Shown: piece by piece, positions 47,343-59,532 of the stretch
How the letters are laid out: each line of letters opens with the position of its first letter
Position numbering within the stretch: the stretch's first letter is position 1
Notes under the pieces: model-generated
Told to the model about the DNA's origin: nothing
The model's database searches: none
The model's input: the letters and a program-made list of their open reading frames with translations, nothing else
Assembly (NCBI GenBank): GCA_029747015.1
Contig: JAKOGI010002709.1
Location: 27,255 to 91,254 of the forward strand
Reading direction: 5' to 3'
DNA length: 64,000 nt
Source of the DNA: Carnegiea gigantea
Taxonomy: Eukaryota > Streptophyta > Magnoliopsida > Caryophyllales > Cactaceae
Made by a program: the position numbers and the translations under genes

Positions 47343-48260
47343 ATGTTTGAATTAGTGCACAACAACTTTGGCCAAATGCCACCGATTCTTTCTGAGTTAG
47401 CTCACAATACTGGGGACCCGAATTACTAGCCATCCTTAGTAGCTGAATTGATGAAGCGGATTCCCCAGGTACCTACTGAAGCCCCTCCTAAAGAGGATAA
47501 ATTAGCGGATAGGGTGGCACGACGCAACCCTAAAGTTTATGATGGATCTTATGATCCAGTAGTACTGGAGGAATGGATAAGAAGAATGGAGAAAATCTTT
47601 ATAGTGGTAGAGGTGCCAAAAGGAAAGAAAGTAAACATTGGGACGTATTATTTGACCAATGAAGCTGACATTTGGTGGAATACTATTAAGGATAAGCTCG
47701 TAGGGCCTGAATTTACCTGGAATAAATTCCTGAGTGAGTTAAGAGCAAAATTCTATCCAGTTGTGGTCTAAAGGCAAAAGGGGAAAGAGTTTATGGAGCT
47801 GAAGATGAGTGGCACCATGACTATGATGCAATACGCCAGTAAGTTCATTGAATTATCTAGGTTTGTTCCTGAGTTTGTATCATTTAAAAGGTTGAAAGTG
47901 AGGAGGTTTGAAGAGGATCTGGCCTTTTATATTCGAAATCTGTTAGCTGGATAACTAATTTTGACTTACCAAGAACTATATGAGCGAGCGGCTGAAGTGG
48001 AACGAGTGAAGAAAGAGTTGAGAGCACAGAATCCAATCAACCAAAAGAGAAAGGGGTTTGAGCGAGGGACTTTGAGTGAGAGTGTAAATCAGAATCAGAA
48101 GAAACCTATTCCTGTTCCCCCCAAGAGCCGTCCTGTAGGCTCGACAGCACCCTGTGCGAAGTGTGGCAAAACAAATCACACCACCCCGAAATGCCGAGTA
48201 GGAACTAACAAGTGCATGTGGTGTGGAAGCCCTGAACACCTGATTGCTGCATGCCCCTGA
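47343..48260 (+). pseudogene. gag of element F
   Basis: One frame from ATG 47343 to TGA 48260, with stops near 47427, 47769 and 47953. A capsid-type region (YDPVVLEEWIRRMEKIF, YYLTNEADIWW, FTWNKFLSELRAKFYPVVV) matches Retrotrans_gag (W...F...F...F.P). C-terminal nucleocapsid with two CX2CX4HX4C knuckles: CAKCGKTNHTTPKC and CMWCGSPEHLIAAC. Length and order are normal for plant chromovirus gag. The knuckle residues are intact, but the stops make the whole protein impossible without repair or readthrough. Confidence 0.85.
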
Positions 48261-48369
48261 AGGATAAAGGCTGTAGATAAAGAGGCAGTAAAACCCTTGG
48301 CCCCACCACCAAGGCCTGCAGCAGTAGGACGGACGTATGTGATGAGTAAGAAAGAAGCCACCACCTCTT

Positions 48370-48768
48370 GGTATGATAGTCACTGGAACTTTCTTTTTAA
48401 ATTCAAAGCCATTTTGTGTATTATTTGATTCATGTGCAACTCATTCATTTATATCCACCCGATATGCCATGTAATTGAACTTAGAAGATAGGACGATGAA
48501 AACCAATTATAGGATCAAGCTACCCAATAATTGTGTGATTGAATGCCCTATCTCCTGTAAACTTGTTCCCCTCACCATTGGTGGAACCACCTTCCCTATG
48601 GATTTGATTCAATTCGATTTGTCTGATTTTGACATCATTTTGGGAATGAATTGGTTGCACACCTATGGAGCTAAGATTGACTGTGAGGATCTTAAGGTTA
48701 TTTTAAAAGATGAAAAAGGGGGAGAAGTATTTTTCTATGGGCAGAGAGAAGAAAAATCCTATCTTTGA
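48370..48768 (+). pseudogene. Protease region of element F
   Basis: Shifted one base relative to the gag frame. It contains FDSCATHSFIS (48424 on), where family members have FDSG.(S/T)HSFIS: the catalytic D-S-G glycine is Cys (TGT). A TAA follows at about 48471, then CVIECPISCKLVPLTIGG and FDIILGMNWLHTYGAKIDC, the conserved flap and ILGMDWL segment of gypsy proteases. Confidence 0.8.
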
Positions 48769-48842
48769 TTTCTACTATGAAAGCAAGTAAGCTATTATGT
48801 CAAGGGTATATGGGATATTGGTGTTATGCTATAGACACCTAA

Positions 48843-50387
48843 GCAAAAGAAGAGAAAGCTGAAAATATTCCTGTAGTCTGTGAGTTTGAGGATGTTTTCC
48901 CTGAAGAGTTACCAGGATTACCGCCACCGAGGGAAATTGATTTTGGAATTGAATTAAGCCTTGATACCCAACCTATTTCCAATGCCCCATATCGTATAGC
49001 CCCAACTGAACTTAAGGAACTGAAGATTCAGTTAGATGAGCTATTGCAAAAGGGCTTTATTAGGCCAAGTATGTCACCATGGGGTGCCCCGGTGTTGTTC
49101 GTAAAGAAAAAGGATGGAACCTTAAGGTTATGTATTGACTATAGGGAGTTGAACAAGATCACTATCAAAAACAAATATCCTTTCCCATGCATAGATGACT
49201 TGTTTGACCAATTGCAAGGAGTAGGAGTCTTCTTTAAGATTGATTTGAGGTCAGGGTACCACCAACTTAGGATCAAACCTGAAGACATCCTCAAGACTGC
49301 ACTTAGAACTATATATGATCACTATGAGTTAACAGTGATGCCATTTGGCCTCACCAATGCTCCCGCAGCTTTTATGGATCTTATGAACAGAGTCTTCAGA
49401 CCCTACCTAGACAACTTTATGGTGGTGTTCATAGATGACATTCTTATCTATTCCAAGGACAGAGATCAACATGCTGATCATTTGAGAATGGTGTTACAAA
49501 CACTAAGGGAGCATCAACAATATGGCAAATTAAAGAAGTACGAGTTTTGGTTGGAAGAAGTGGTATTCTTGGGACATGTGGTTACAAAAGAAGGAATCAA
49601 AGTTGACCCCCAAAAAGTGAAGGCAATCACAGAGTGGTCAAGGCCTACTAATATCACTGAGATTAGAAGCTTTCTGGGTTTAGCAGGTTACTATCGAAGA
49701 TTTATCAAGGACTTTCCAAAGATAGCTTCACCCATGACCAATCTGCTGAAGAAAGCGAACAAGTTTGAGTGGACTGAAAGATGTGATAAAGCTTTTTAAG
49801 AGCTAAGGCAGTGACTAACTACCGCTCCAATCCTAACGCTACCAATGGAAGATAAGGAATATACCATTTATAGTGATGCTTTAAAGAACGGATTAGGGTG
49901 TGTTTTGATGCAGGAAGATAAGGTAGTAGCTTATGCCTCTCGACAGCTTAAGCCTTACGAGAGACACTATCCTACTCATGACTTGGAAGTAGCAGCCGTG
50001 GTCTTTGCGCTGAAAATTTGGAGACATTACTTATATGGAGTACCATGCAAGATTTACACTGACCATCAAAGTTTAAAGTATATCTTCACTCAGAAGGAGC
50101 TCAACTTAAGGCAACGGCATTAGCTTAAGCTGCTTAAGGATTATGATTTGCAAATTCAATATCATCCAGGAAAAGCAAATGTTGTAGCAGATGCCCTGAG
50201 TAGAAAAGTGCAGCATAGCCCAAATACTGTTGAGATTACTCAGTTGAGTCTCTTGAAAGAACTTGAGGACTTGGGAATTCAACTAGTGTCCTATAGGCAA
50301 GCACAGGTTCAATTATCGGCACTTACCTTACAGCCTTCCATAGTGGAGGAAATTCGAGTGAACCAAGAAAGTGATCCTGAACTCTAA
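48843..50387 (+). pseudogene. Reverse transcriptase and RNase H of element F
   Basis: Long RT frame: [20 protein letters not shown], then from 49044 [54 protein letters not shown] and the catalytic [12 protein letters not shown] (F/Y-x-DD). Thumb and connection through [21 protein letters not shown] near 49798 and stops at 49813 and 50121. RNase H follows: [16 protein letters not shown] (usual SDAS.KGLG), [29 protein letters not shown] and VVADALSRK. The best preserved protein of the window. Confidence 0.92.
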
Positions 50388-50399
50388 AGGATACAACAA

Positions 50400-51775
50400 A
50401 ATTTAGAGAGAGGAAAGTCTGAGGATGGGACCCTGCGATTCCAGAATCACCTATGTGTGCCCCAAAATGAGGAACTAGGGAAACAGATCCTAGAAGAGGC
50501 TCACAATACTCACTACTCAGTACATCCAGGAGGCACTAAGATGTACAAAGATTTAAGGCAATACTTATGGTGGAATAGTATAAAAAAGGAGGTTGCAGAA
50601 TATGTAGACAAGTGTCTGACCTGCCAGAAAGTCAAAGTAGAGCATCAGCATCCCGTGGGTGAATTGCAACCCCTAGAGATTCCCACTTGGAAGTGGGATT
50701 CGATTTCAATGGGCTTTGTGATAGGTTTACCCCTTTTTGCCTCGAAGAAGAATGACATATGGGTTATAGTCGATCGGCTTACCAAGTTGACCCATTTTCT
50801 GCTAATCGAAGATACCTGGGGAGTTGCAAAACTAGCCTAGTTGTATATCAAAGAGATCGTCTGACTACATGGAATCCCCTTAGACATAGTATCAGATAGG
50901 GATCAAAGATTCCAAGCTTGTTTTTGGCAAGCCCTTCAAAAGGCCTGTTGGACCAAATTGAACTTCAGCAGCTCTTATCACCCGAAACAGATAGGCAAAC
51001 GGAAAGAGTGAATCAGATTCTAGAGGACATGTTCAGAGCTTGTGTATTAGAGTTCCAAGGGAAATGAGAAGATGATTTGCCTTTGGTGGAGTTTTCTTAT
51101 AATAATAGCTATCAGTTTACCATCAGAATGGCCCCATTTGAGGCTCTATATGGGAGAAAATCTAGAACCCCACTGTGCTGGAGTGATTTGTTTGAAGCAT
51201 TATTTCTAGGTCCTGAAATGATCTAGGAAACCGTGGAAACAATAAGAAGGATTCATGAACATATTAAGGTTGCCCAAAGTCAACAAAAGAGTTATGCAGA
51301 CAAGAGAAGGAGGCTTTTGGAGTTTCAATTAGGCGATAAGGTTTTTCTGAAAGTATCGCCAACTAAGGGTATCAAGAGCTTCGGAGTGCAAGGCAAACTG
51401 AGTTTGCGATATATTGGACCATATGAAATCATCGAAAAGTTGAATCCGGTAGCTTATCGTCTGGATTTGCCGGTAGAGCTAGAACACGTGCATAACGTAT
51501 TTCACATCTCTCAGCTTAGAGAGTATACCCCAGACCCAAACCATGCCATTGTACCTGAACCTATTGCAATCACTGCGGGTTTACTATATGAAGAGCAACC
51601 GATCTAAATACTAGATCGCTGGATTAAACAGTTGCACAACAAGCAGATACCTCTAGTCAAAGTGCTATGGTCAAATCATACATCCCAAGAAGCTACTTGG
51701 GAGACCGAAGAGGAAATGAAAGCTAAATATCCACAATTATTTGAGGTAATCATGCATTATATGGAAAAGTCATAA
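50400..51775 (+). pseudogene. Integrase and chromodomain-like tail of element F
   Basis: HHCC zinc domain: HNTHYSVHPGGTKMYKDLRQ ... CLTCQKVK. Catalytic core: WDSISMGFV (Asp), DIVSDRDQRF (Asp); the third acidic residue (TERVNQILEDM) is reached only after a frameshift near 50980. C-terminal part in the new frame: YADKRRRLLEFQLGDKVFLK, the G-P-Y/F module GKLSLRYIGPYEIIEKL and VHNVFHISQLREYTPD. After a stop comes IPLVKVLWSNHTSQEATWE.EEEM...YP.LF, resembling the group II chromodomain-like end of Tekay/Del elements. Ends TAA 51773-51775. Confidence 0.88.
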
Positions 51776-51796
51776 ATTTCGATGGCGAAACTCTTT

Positions 51797-51809
51797 AACA
51801 GGGGAAGGC
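51797..51809 (+). other. Polypurine tract of element F
   Basis: 'aacaggggaaggc' immediately before the 3' LTR start tgtaatag. Confidence 0.8.
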
Positions 51810-54358
51810 TGTAATAGCCCAACCTTAAAATTATTTAATTATGTTCATTAATTTAATTACTTCATGTTCATAATTTTTCTTCTCTCATTTCATTTATTTC
51901 ACTTATTCACCCCCGTGGAAAAATTTTATTTGGGCCCTCACTTGGCAATTCGGATTTTAATTGTTTATTTAATCGATTAACAAAAACTTTGGGAGAATTG
52001 ATAGTAGGCCCTAATGAGTTTAATCTAAGTAATTTATTTTGCTTTCCATAACCTTATAAAACTTTCATTTTGAGTTTCGGAAAAAAAAAAAGTTATCGTT
52101 ACGAAGCGTTTTATTCCCGAACCCAATTTATTTCGGCCGTATTGAAGCCCAATAAGTTTGCCTATGATTTTACACAAATTACCATGGTTTACTTAACCAT
52201 GGTTAGTTTAAAAGGTGGTAATTACTAGATAAAAACTTAGCTAAGTGGGGATTAGTCAACAAAGCTCAAAGGTATCCACAAATCATCTTGTCTCTCCTCT
52301 CTCTCCCCTCCTCACGGCCAGCAGACCTAGGCAGCGCTTTTGGGTGTTTTCTGACCACTTTTTCGGCCAGCCTTGGTGGTTTTCAACCCTCCCTGACATC
52401 CTAGTATCTCAAGATACTATCCTCCATCATCAAAACCCCTAAACCCCATCTCCATCTCAACTTATTTGCCCTCCAAGTGAGTAATCTTGAATTTTGTTTT
52501 TGTTGGTTTTGATTTCTATCTTAGTTTTGATTCTTGTTTTGATGGTTTTGAGTATTGATCATGATGTTTTGATAAGAAATAAGAGTTATTTTGATGTTGA
52601 TCATGGTGGTGTTGAAGTTGGGCCATGCTAGGTTAGGTTTAAGCTTTGATCATGCAAGCTTAATGTTAAAGTGTTGGATTTTGATTGTTTTGTCTTTGAT
52701 TTTGGTCATCTTCTAATCTATTGGTGTTTATTTTGATGTTTTTGGTGATTTCACATGAGTTAGAGAGAGTTCAAGTTGGCCATAAACTAGGGTCTTGGCT
52801 AATATGCATGGTTTGGATTAATTTAGCCTTAAGCTTGTGTTATGTGGGTGTTTGATTGAAAAATGATCTCTTTTGGATATGATTATGAAGTGAGTTTGAG
52901 TGTGGTGATTTTGTATGGTGCTAGGATGGACCAAAGCTTGCTCACATGCTTTTAAAGAATGGTTTAAGTTGAGAATTTGTGTGAAAAAGAGAGGGAAAAG
53001 CTAAAACAGTGAAGGCTGGAATTTTGAAGAAAACAGGGCAGATTTGTCAATAAACTGGTAATGCATGCCTAAGCCAAAAATTATGATTTTTAGTGGGTAG
53101 ATATTTCAGTATGTTAGCTTTCAAAGGGCTCTTGAATCGCCTTAATCCGAGGCCTATGAAAAAAGTTATGATCGTTTTACCGAAACTGCATAGAATGGAC
53201 CAAAACTGACATGCTTTGGTTCTAACCTCATTTTGGGAATCCTATTGAGGGAATCTAGCTTGGTGTTCTAAATGAAAGATTTTTGGACTTCCTAAGTTTT
53301 CTATATTAGGGTTTTGAGTCTCAATCGGAGGTTAGATGATTAAGTTATGCATCATTCTTCCTAAGTCTCTGGTATACTTACTTTGGTTTTTCTAAATTAT
53401 TAGCTATGAAATAAATATTTTGCTTACCGTATATTCCTACAATGGTAATTTTGTACAGAATCCGGGCCTAATCTATCATTCGTTCCACTTTTGTGCATAA
53501 TATTATTTTCTGAGCTTACATTTAAAAATTCCAGATACGTTCATTGCTTGTATCTTTAGAAATCAGCATGTATTTATCAAAATTATAATGTTTTTTTAAG
53601 TACATCAATGAATTAATTTAATCAGTGATTTCTCACATAGTTAGTGACTCCGTCAGTTATCAGTTACAGGGCATAGCCCTTCAGTTACCCGCACGGCTTT
53701 AGGCCAAGTCCCGATCGGCTTGGCAGGCGTACACCTATTTTTAAATCGCAACAGTTACCAGGGGTTGATTATCAAATAATAATTGATAATGCAGTTTCAC
53801 ATTCATCCCATTCCCTGTGTTTAATTAAAAATGAATTGCAATACGGGCCCAACCAATTTTTGTTTTATGAATGTTTAACAATACAGGAATGCATGTACTG
53901 AGCTTCGGCTCACATTTCGAAATGTTTTCATTTTTTTTTTAAGAAAGTGTTCAGTGAATCGCCCCCAGGCAGGCTGAACGGCTGAAGACGATCAGTGAGC
54001 CAAGAAATCTTTATGGAATGGGGCTATATTAACGTTGAAATGTTACCATATTGTGAATTATTTTGGAGTTAACACTGTATATTTTATCCGAATTCTATAT
54101 TTTGGTATAATCCTTGAGATGTTTGTATGGTTTTGATGTTAGAACAATTTCTATACTTATCGAAATGGTTTGATAGGTTGTGATGAGGCGAATGCCTTTG
54201 ATGGTAAACATTGATTATTGTGGCTCAGTTATCATGTACAAGTAGCCTTGTCCTTAACTGGACGGTGGTAACGCCTAATCATTTGGTTTAACACTTCAAC
54301 TGGGGAAAACTAGTGAAAGATATGCAAATAGTGATTGATGTATCATTGGGGTGTTGCA
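51810..54358 (+). repeat. 3' LTR of element F (2549 bp)
   Basis: Starts tgtaatagcccaacc, ends ggggtgttgca; collinear with the 5' LTR with scattered substitutions and small indels. Followed by TSD ggttc. Confidence 0.92.
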
Positions 54359-54363
54359 GGTTC

Positions 54364-55490
54364 AAGGCCTTAAACTGTATTTCAGGGTCTTAAAATCTGA
54401 GCAATGACAAAACAAAGGAACTTACCTTATTTTTACTTTGGGCAAACTATAACTTACCATATGCCTTTGCGAAGCTCCAATGTTTTCTTGTCCACTTAAA
54501 TTTTCAAGAGAATCAAATGCTATTGAAAATTTATTATTAGTACGTAAATAAGGAATCAATAATATCCCACGAACATGCACATTCCTTTTTGATTTCTTCA
54601 CGAATGAAGTTGCTCGACCAAATCTTGATGTCCTTTTCTTCTTGGATTCAAAATTGTTAGAAGTAAGAAAAATTAATGAGGCAAAATTTTTCTTTCCCTC
54701 AATCTTGACACATTTTCCTTATTTAACACCACAATCAAGAATTTTTGAAAGTTGAAAATTTGGTGTGGTACTTGAATCATAAGAAATATAACAACTTGGA
54801 GAAAAACTATTATTTGAAAATTCAATTATGGATGTTACCCCATCCTTACTACTTTGGAGAATAGATGAATAACTAGAATCATTATTTTTCTCACCATTTT
54901 CAAGAAATTCCTCAATTTGGGAATGCTTGACATCATTATGTATAAACTATTGAATTGGATCGTAATTTTCATGTTCTTACTCTTCATGTAGTTGGTAATC
55001 CTCAATTTGTTTAACATTTCCTGCCATGATTATTTCATCTTGTGCCACAAATTCACTTAATACCACATTTTGATCAGTACCATATAAATTATAAAGAGTC
55101 TCCCAAATTTCATTGGCACTATCACAATGTGAGATAAACTCATAAATATCAACAGTAAAAGCACAATATAAAATGTTTATAGCTTTAAAATTTTTGGATA
55201 TTCATTCGTAATCATCTTCAGCATATTCATTTTTCGATTTCTCAATAACTATTTGACATTTGACCGTGATCTCTCAAAGATCGAGACTCTTGTGCTTGAT
55301 ATAATGTTCCATTGTTTCCTGCCACAAAAAATAATTAGTACCTTTAAAAAGTGGAGGGCAATCAGAGTCAAAATTATAACTAGCCATGAGATCAAACTAT
55401 TAGACGGTAAAGTCTTTAAAAAATAGTACTAGCTCTGATATCAATTGAAAGTTCACTAGCCACTAAATCAACCTAGAGGGGGGTTTGTTT
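54364..55490 (-). pseudogene. Element B: gag relic with truncated copia LTR
   Basis: Minus strand: only ~45 bp of an LTR end (55490-55445) remains, similar to the LTR end of element C. A PBS (TTGATATCAGAGC, 55443-55431) and gag from ATG 55386 follow: MASYNFDSDCPPLFKGTNYF, then stops and CQIVIEKSKNEYAED, FKAINILYCAFTVDIYEFIS, DSANEIWETLYNLYG, i.e. the UBN2 gag core. The rest runs, broken, to the TSD of element F. It is joined without a visible TSD to the envelope-like end of element A. Confidence 0.65.
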
Positions 55491-55557
55491 TTGCGCTTGT
55501 ACTTGGCTAGTTTGTCAGGGCAGGCATACTCAACTAGACTAAGATCTTTAGCTTGTT

Positions 55558-56208
55558 TCATGTCAGGCTAGATGGAGCTGTTTCTGTGAATTTGAGACGG
55601 AAAATTGATCCTAGAATAGCACGATTGAAGGTTATGCGAACACCCTTAACATTGCTCACAAGAATGAGACCTTTAGGGGAGAGTGTGATTTCTAAATTGG
55701 CATAAAATAATTTGACAAGCCGCGGGTAGACCACATTGCCCAATTCAAGTAGTTTTAGACAATTGTCTTTCACCAATTTCTCAAAGAGCCCTAATTTCTC
55801 TGATGTAAAAAGGGGAACATCACGCTTTTCACAAACAGAAATGGGTTTTGTCTTAAAGACAAGGAATCGATCTTGACTAGCCAAGGAGGGAAGCCAGTCA
55901 CCTGAAATTGTGTCAAGTAGGCTTCCTCGACGGAGCGTTGGTGGTCAATTGGAGATGGAGTTGTGCTCATGGAAGGATGATGCAGGGGAGGACGGAGGTG
56001 ATGGAGTCTGGTCTGAGCTCTACCTGGAAATTGAGGTGTCTTCAGAGATGGTGATCGGGGCCTTTAATTCGGTGATGTATGTCCGCTTGCCGGTGCCGGA
56101 GGTAATACGAGTAGATCGATGTTTAAGGGGAGTATGAATGGCAAAGGAGTGGGCTTTAGATGCTCGATTGACGCTCCTGGCGCCCTTGCCACCTCTGATA
56201 TTGGCCAT
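55558..56208 (-). pseudogene. Envelope-like / 'putative plant transposon protein' ORF of A
   Basis: Minus-strand frame of 217 codons from ATG 56208 to TGA 55558, with two internal stops near 56022 and 55930. The N-terminus is Arg/Ser/Thr-rich (MANIRGGKGARSVNRASKAH). The C-terminal half has KLLELGNVVYPRLVKLFYAN and LVSNVKGVRITFNRAILGSI. This fits the domain annotated in many plant SIRE-type elements as 'putative plant transposon protein' (...V..FYANL......V.S.VRG..I......I). It follows pol by about 700 bp, the usual place of the extra envelope-like ORF. The C-terminal part is missing because element B is joined at 55490. Confidence 0.6.
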
Positions 56209-56850
56209 GGAAACCGATTTTAGGAAGAATTGGAGGAGAAGTGAGAGCTCCTAACTATTCGGTAACGGCATTGGGCACCAGGGGTACTGAGGAAAGAGAA
56301 GGAGATTTTGAGGAAGAGGGGTTAACGATTTGAGGAGAGAGAAGGGATTTGTTGAGCATTCAACCAAGGTTTTAAGAAAGGTAATGATTAAAAAAAAAAA
56401 AAATCCATTTTCTAAAGACAAACATGCTTTCCCGGTTAATTAGGAACCATTTAAAAGATTTAAAAGATTTAGGAAACATAACCAAAGTTCTTTAAAAGAT
56501 TTTACATCATCACCAATTTTATAAGATAAACAAATTTTAGAAGATAACCAAAGTATTTGGAAATTTAAAAATCTATTCCCAAAAAAAAAAAGAAAAACTA
56601 TTCCACGTGCCCCAGTAGAAAGGAAACAAATCAGAGTTAGATATCCTTCCCTAGGATGAACTTTTTAATATATATTAATGCAGGTGAGATATGGTCAAGG
56701 CCTTGAAATAAGGAGTTCAAGCCCTTGAATCAGTTGAAACAAAAAACATCAAGTTCGGCCTACAGTTCAGGGCCCTAAATTGTACTGTGATTTTTTTTGA
56801 AGGCCTTGAATTTGTGCAACAATAAACAGCTGTAATCAGAAAATTTTCAT

Positions 56851-56865
56851 GATAGCTCCCCCTTA
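56851..56865 (-). other. Polypurine tract after pol of element A
   Basis: ATTAAGGGGGAGCTA on the minus strand ~35 bp after the RNase H stop. The same motif recurs near 42850, which suggests an internal copy of the plus-strand priming tract. Confidence 0.5.
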
Positions 56866-56897
56866 ATCTATGCATCAATATTAATCATTCCAAGCTC

Positions 56898-57521
56898 TTA
56901 CCTAATGAAATTAAATTGTTCCTCACTTAAGGGCTTAGTGAAGATAACGACAAGCTGAGAATTTGTAGGAACGAACTCTAACAACACATCACCTTTTTCA
57001 ACATGATCCCGAATGAAATGATGACGTACCTCAATGTGATTTGTTTGAGAATGTTGGACTGGAGATTTGGTGATGTTGATGGCACTCGTGTTATCACACC
57101 GAATAGGAAGATTCTTGAGATGGATGTCTAAGTCGCGCAACTGTTGCATAATCCATAAAAGTTGGGTGCAACACGCTCCAGCTGCTATATACTCGGCTTC
57201 TGCCGTTGATAATGTCACAGTGTTTTGCTTTTTTAAGTGCCATGAGATAAGAGACAAACCCGAAAATTGATAGGTTCCTGATGTGCTCTTTCTATCTACC
57301 TTATAAACTGCATAATCAGTGTCAGAATATCCAACAAGAGAGAAATTTCCCCCTTTAGGGTACCAAAGTCCAAAATTCTTGGTACCTGCCAAGTATCTAA
57401 AAATGCATTTCACAGCAGTGAGGTGTGATTCTTTGGGAGATGATTGAAATCGTGCACACAGGCACACACTAAGCATTATTTCCAGACAACTGGCAGTTAA
57501 ATATAATAAGGATCTAATCAT
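56898..57521 (-). pseudogene. RNase H of element A
   Basis: An unbroken minus-strand frame: MIRSLLYLTASCLEIM (end of the RT connection, usual G.L.YLT.SRPD), then YSDTDYA, KSTSGTYQFSGLSLISW, STAEAEYIAAGACCTQLLW and CDNTSAINI, the four catalytic RNase H blocks of Ty1/copia. It continues to HHFIRDHVEKGDV and IFTKPLSEEQF and stops normally. It is shifted relative to the RT frame, so a frameshift near 57520 separates them. Confidence 0.92.
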
Positions 57522-57726
57522 ACCTCCATATGATTTTTCATTAACTGGCTTACCATAAATATCTTGATTGCACTTGATACCATGGGAGTGCTTGCATGTT
57601 TAGCATTGTCCATTTTGTACTTCTTTAGCAACTCACATACATACTTACCTTGATTCAGAAAGATACCTTCTTTGAGTTGTTTAATTTGGAGACCAACGAA
57701 GAATGTGAGTTCACCAACCATACTCA

Positions 57727-58699
57727 TCTCGAATTCTTAACTCATGATATTGGAGAATTCCTTGCATAGGCAACCGTTAGTAGCTCCGAAAAGAATGTCA
57801 TCAACATAAACTTGAATAATAATGAAATCCTCCCCCTTATTTTTTATGAAAAGTGTTTTGTCAATTGGACCATGTAAAAAGTCATTTTCGAGTAGGAATT
57901 TGCTCAAACGCTTGTACCATGCTCTAGGAGCCTGTTTCAAACCATAAAGGACTTTTTGAAGTTTGAGTACATGATTAGTAAGATCAGGATTTTCAAACCT
58001 GGGGGGTTGTTCAACATAAACTTCTTCTTGTAAAAAACCGTTCAAGAAGGCACATTTGACATCCATTTGAAAAAGTTTAATGCCCATGTATGATACAAAA
58101 GCTAGGAGAATGCAAATGGCTTCTAACTGAGCTACCGGGGCAAAGGTGACATTAAAATCTATACCCTCTTCTTGGTTGTACCCTTTTGCAACTAATCTAG
58201 CTTTATTTCTTACCACACTCCCACTTTCGTTTAACTTATTCCGAAAAATGCATTTTGTCCCAATTACAAGATGGTCCTTTGGTCGGGAAGTGAGAAACTA
58301 TACTTGGTTTCTTTCAAATTGACTAAGCTCTTCTTGCATAGCAACAACCCAACTAGCGTCTTCTAAGGCCTCTAAATGATTCTTTGGTTTAATAAGTGAT
58401 ACAAAGGAAGAAAATGCACAAAAGTTTCGAAGAGAAGATCTATTTCTTATACCTGTGGATATATCAGTGAGTAAGTTGTCTGGAGGATGATATGACTTAA
58501 ATTTGTAGCCTTGCCTTGGTTCACGTAAGGTCTCTTTGTTTGGAGCACTAGGTGATGCTTCTTCTTCAATCACAGCATTTGGCTCTTCATTAGTAGGAGG
58601 CATATTGTTTGGTTCTTTTGATAGATCTTCACGCTCCTTATATGTTTTGGCTTTCACATCATCTTCCCCCTCATCATCATCATATGTACTTAGTTTCAA
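57727..58699 (-). pseudogene. Reverse transcriptase of element A
   Basis: Minus-strand frame from the acidic linker (58699) through LEALEDASWVVAMQEELSQF, a stop near 58297, then [69 protein letters not shown] and the catalytic [11 protein letters not shown] (YVDD codons 57808-57797). A further stop at 57735 separates MSMVGELTFFVGLQIKQ, the thumb, which continues to 57518. Signature of the RVT_2 family of Ty1/copia. Confidence 0.92.
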
Positions 58700-58889
58700 C
58701 TCTTAGAAAGAAGACGAGCTTAACCTACCATTATTGGACTCATCAAAAACAATGTGAATACTTTCTTCAATTATTTTGGTACGCTTGTTGTAAACACGAT
58801 AAGCTTTACTATTCATGGAATAACAACAAGAATACCTTCATAACTTCTAGCATTGAAAATACCTAACCTTTCTTTCCCATTGTTGTGAA

Positions 58890-59530
58890 TAAAGCATTTA
58901 CATCCAAATGCACGAAAATAGGAAATGTTTGGTTTTCGACTTTTGAAAAGTCCATGGGGGTCTTTTTTAAAATGGGCAAATCAAGCATCGATTTAAAACA
59001 TAATTGGTGGTGTTGACCGCTTCTGCCCAAAACGATGTTGGCAAGCTACTTTCACAAAGCATAGTTCTTGCCATGTCCTCTAAGGTGCGGTTTTTTCTTT
59101 CAACCACGCCATTTTGTTGAGGTGTTCTAGGTGCTAAAAAGTTATGAGAAATACCAAGATTATTGCAAAAAGTAATAAATTCTTTTTGATCGAATTCCCT
59201 ACCGTGATCACTATGAATAAAGACAATAAATAGATTTTTGTAAATTTGTCATTGTTTGCAAAGTTTTGAAAACTTATGAAATGTTTCATTTTTTTCTTTC
59301 AAAAAAGAGAACCAAGTAAAACATAAATAGTCATCTACAATAACAAATATATAAGAGCTACCTCTAGGACTACAGACATGTATTATACCACACAAATCCA
59401 TATGAAACAATTCCAATGGACGAGATGTACTGATGCATTTTTTAGATTTAAAGGAGCTACAAACTTGTTTTCCTTTTACACAAGCATCACAAATGCAGTC
59501 TTTTTCATACCTACATGATAGTAAGGCACG
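58890..59530 (-). pseudogene. Integrase of element A
   Basis: Minus strand: CDACVKGKQVCSSFKSK, RPLELFHMDLCG (first Asp, codon 59399-59397), FIHSDHGREFD (second Asp, 59209-59207) and TPQQNGVVERKNRTLEDMAR (Glu, 59101-59099), i.e. a complete DDE set. A stop interrupts the middle near 59250. The C-terminal part (WTFQKSKTKH on) is frame-shifted and has stops up to 58720. Confidence 0.85.
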
Positions 59531-59532
59531 TA

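Larger units (their letters stand above)
43413..54358 (+). mobile_element. Element F: chromovirus-type Ty3/gypsy, full length
   Basis: 10,946 bp. LTRs 43413-45948 and 51810-54358; TSD ggttc at 43408-43412 and 54359-54363. tRNA-Met-type PBS after the 5' LTR and polypurine tract aacaggggaaggc before the 3' LTR. Order: extra ORF, gag, protease, RT, RNase H, integrase, chromodomain-like tail. RT before integrase marks gypsy; the chromodomain-like C-terminus and long LTRs suggest the Tekay/Del group. Structurally complete but every ORF has stops or frameshifts. It sits in the 3' part of copia A. Confidence 0.92.
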
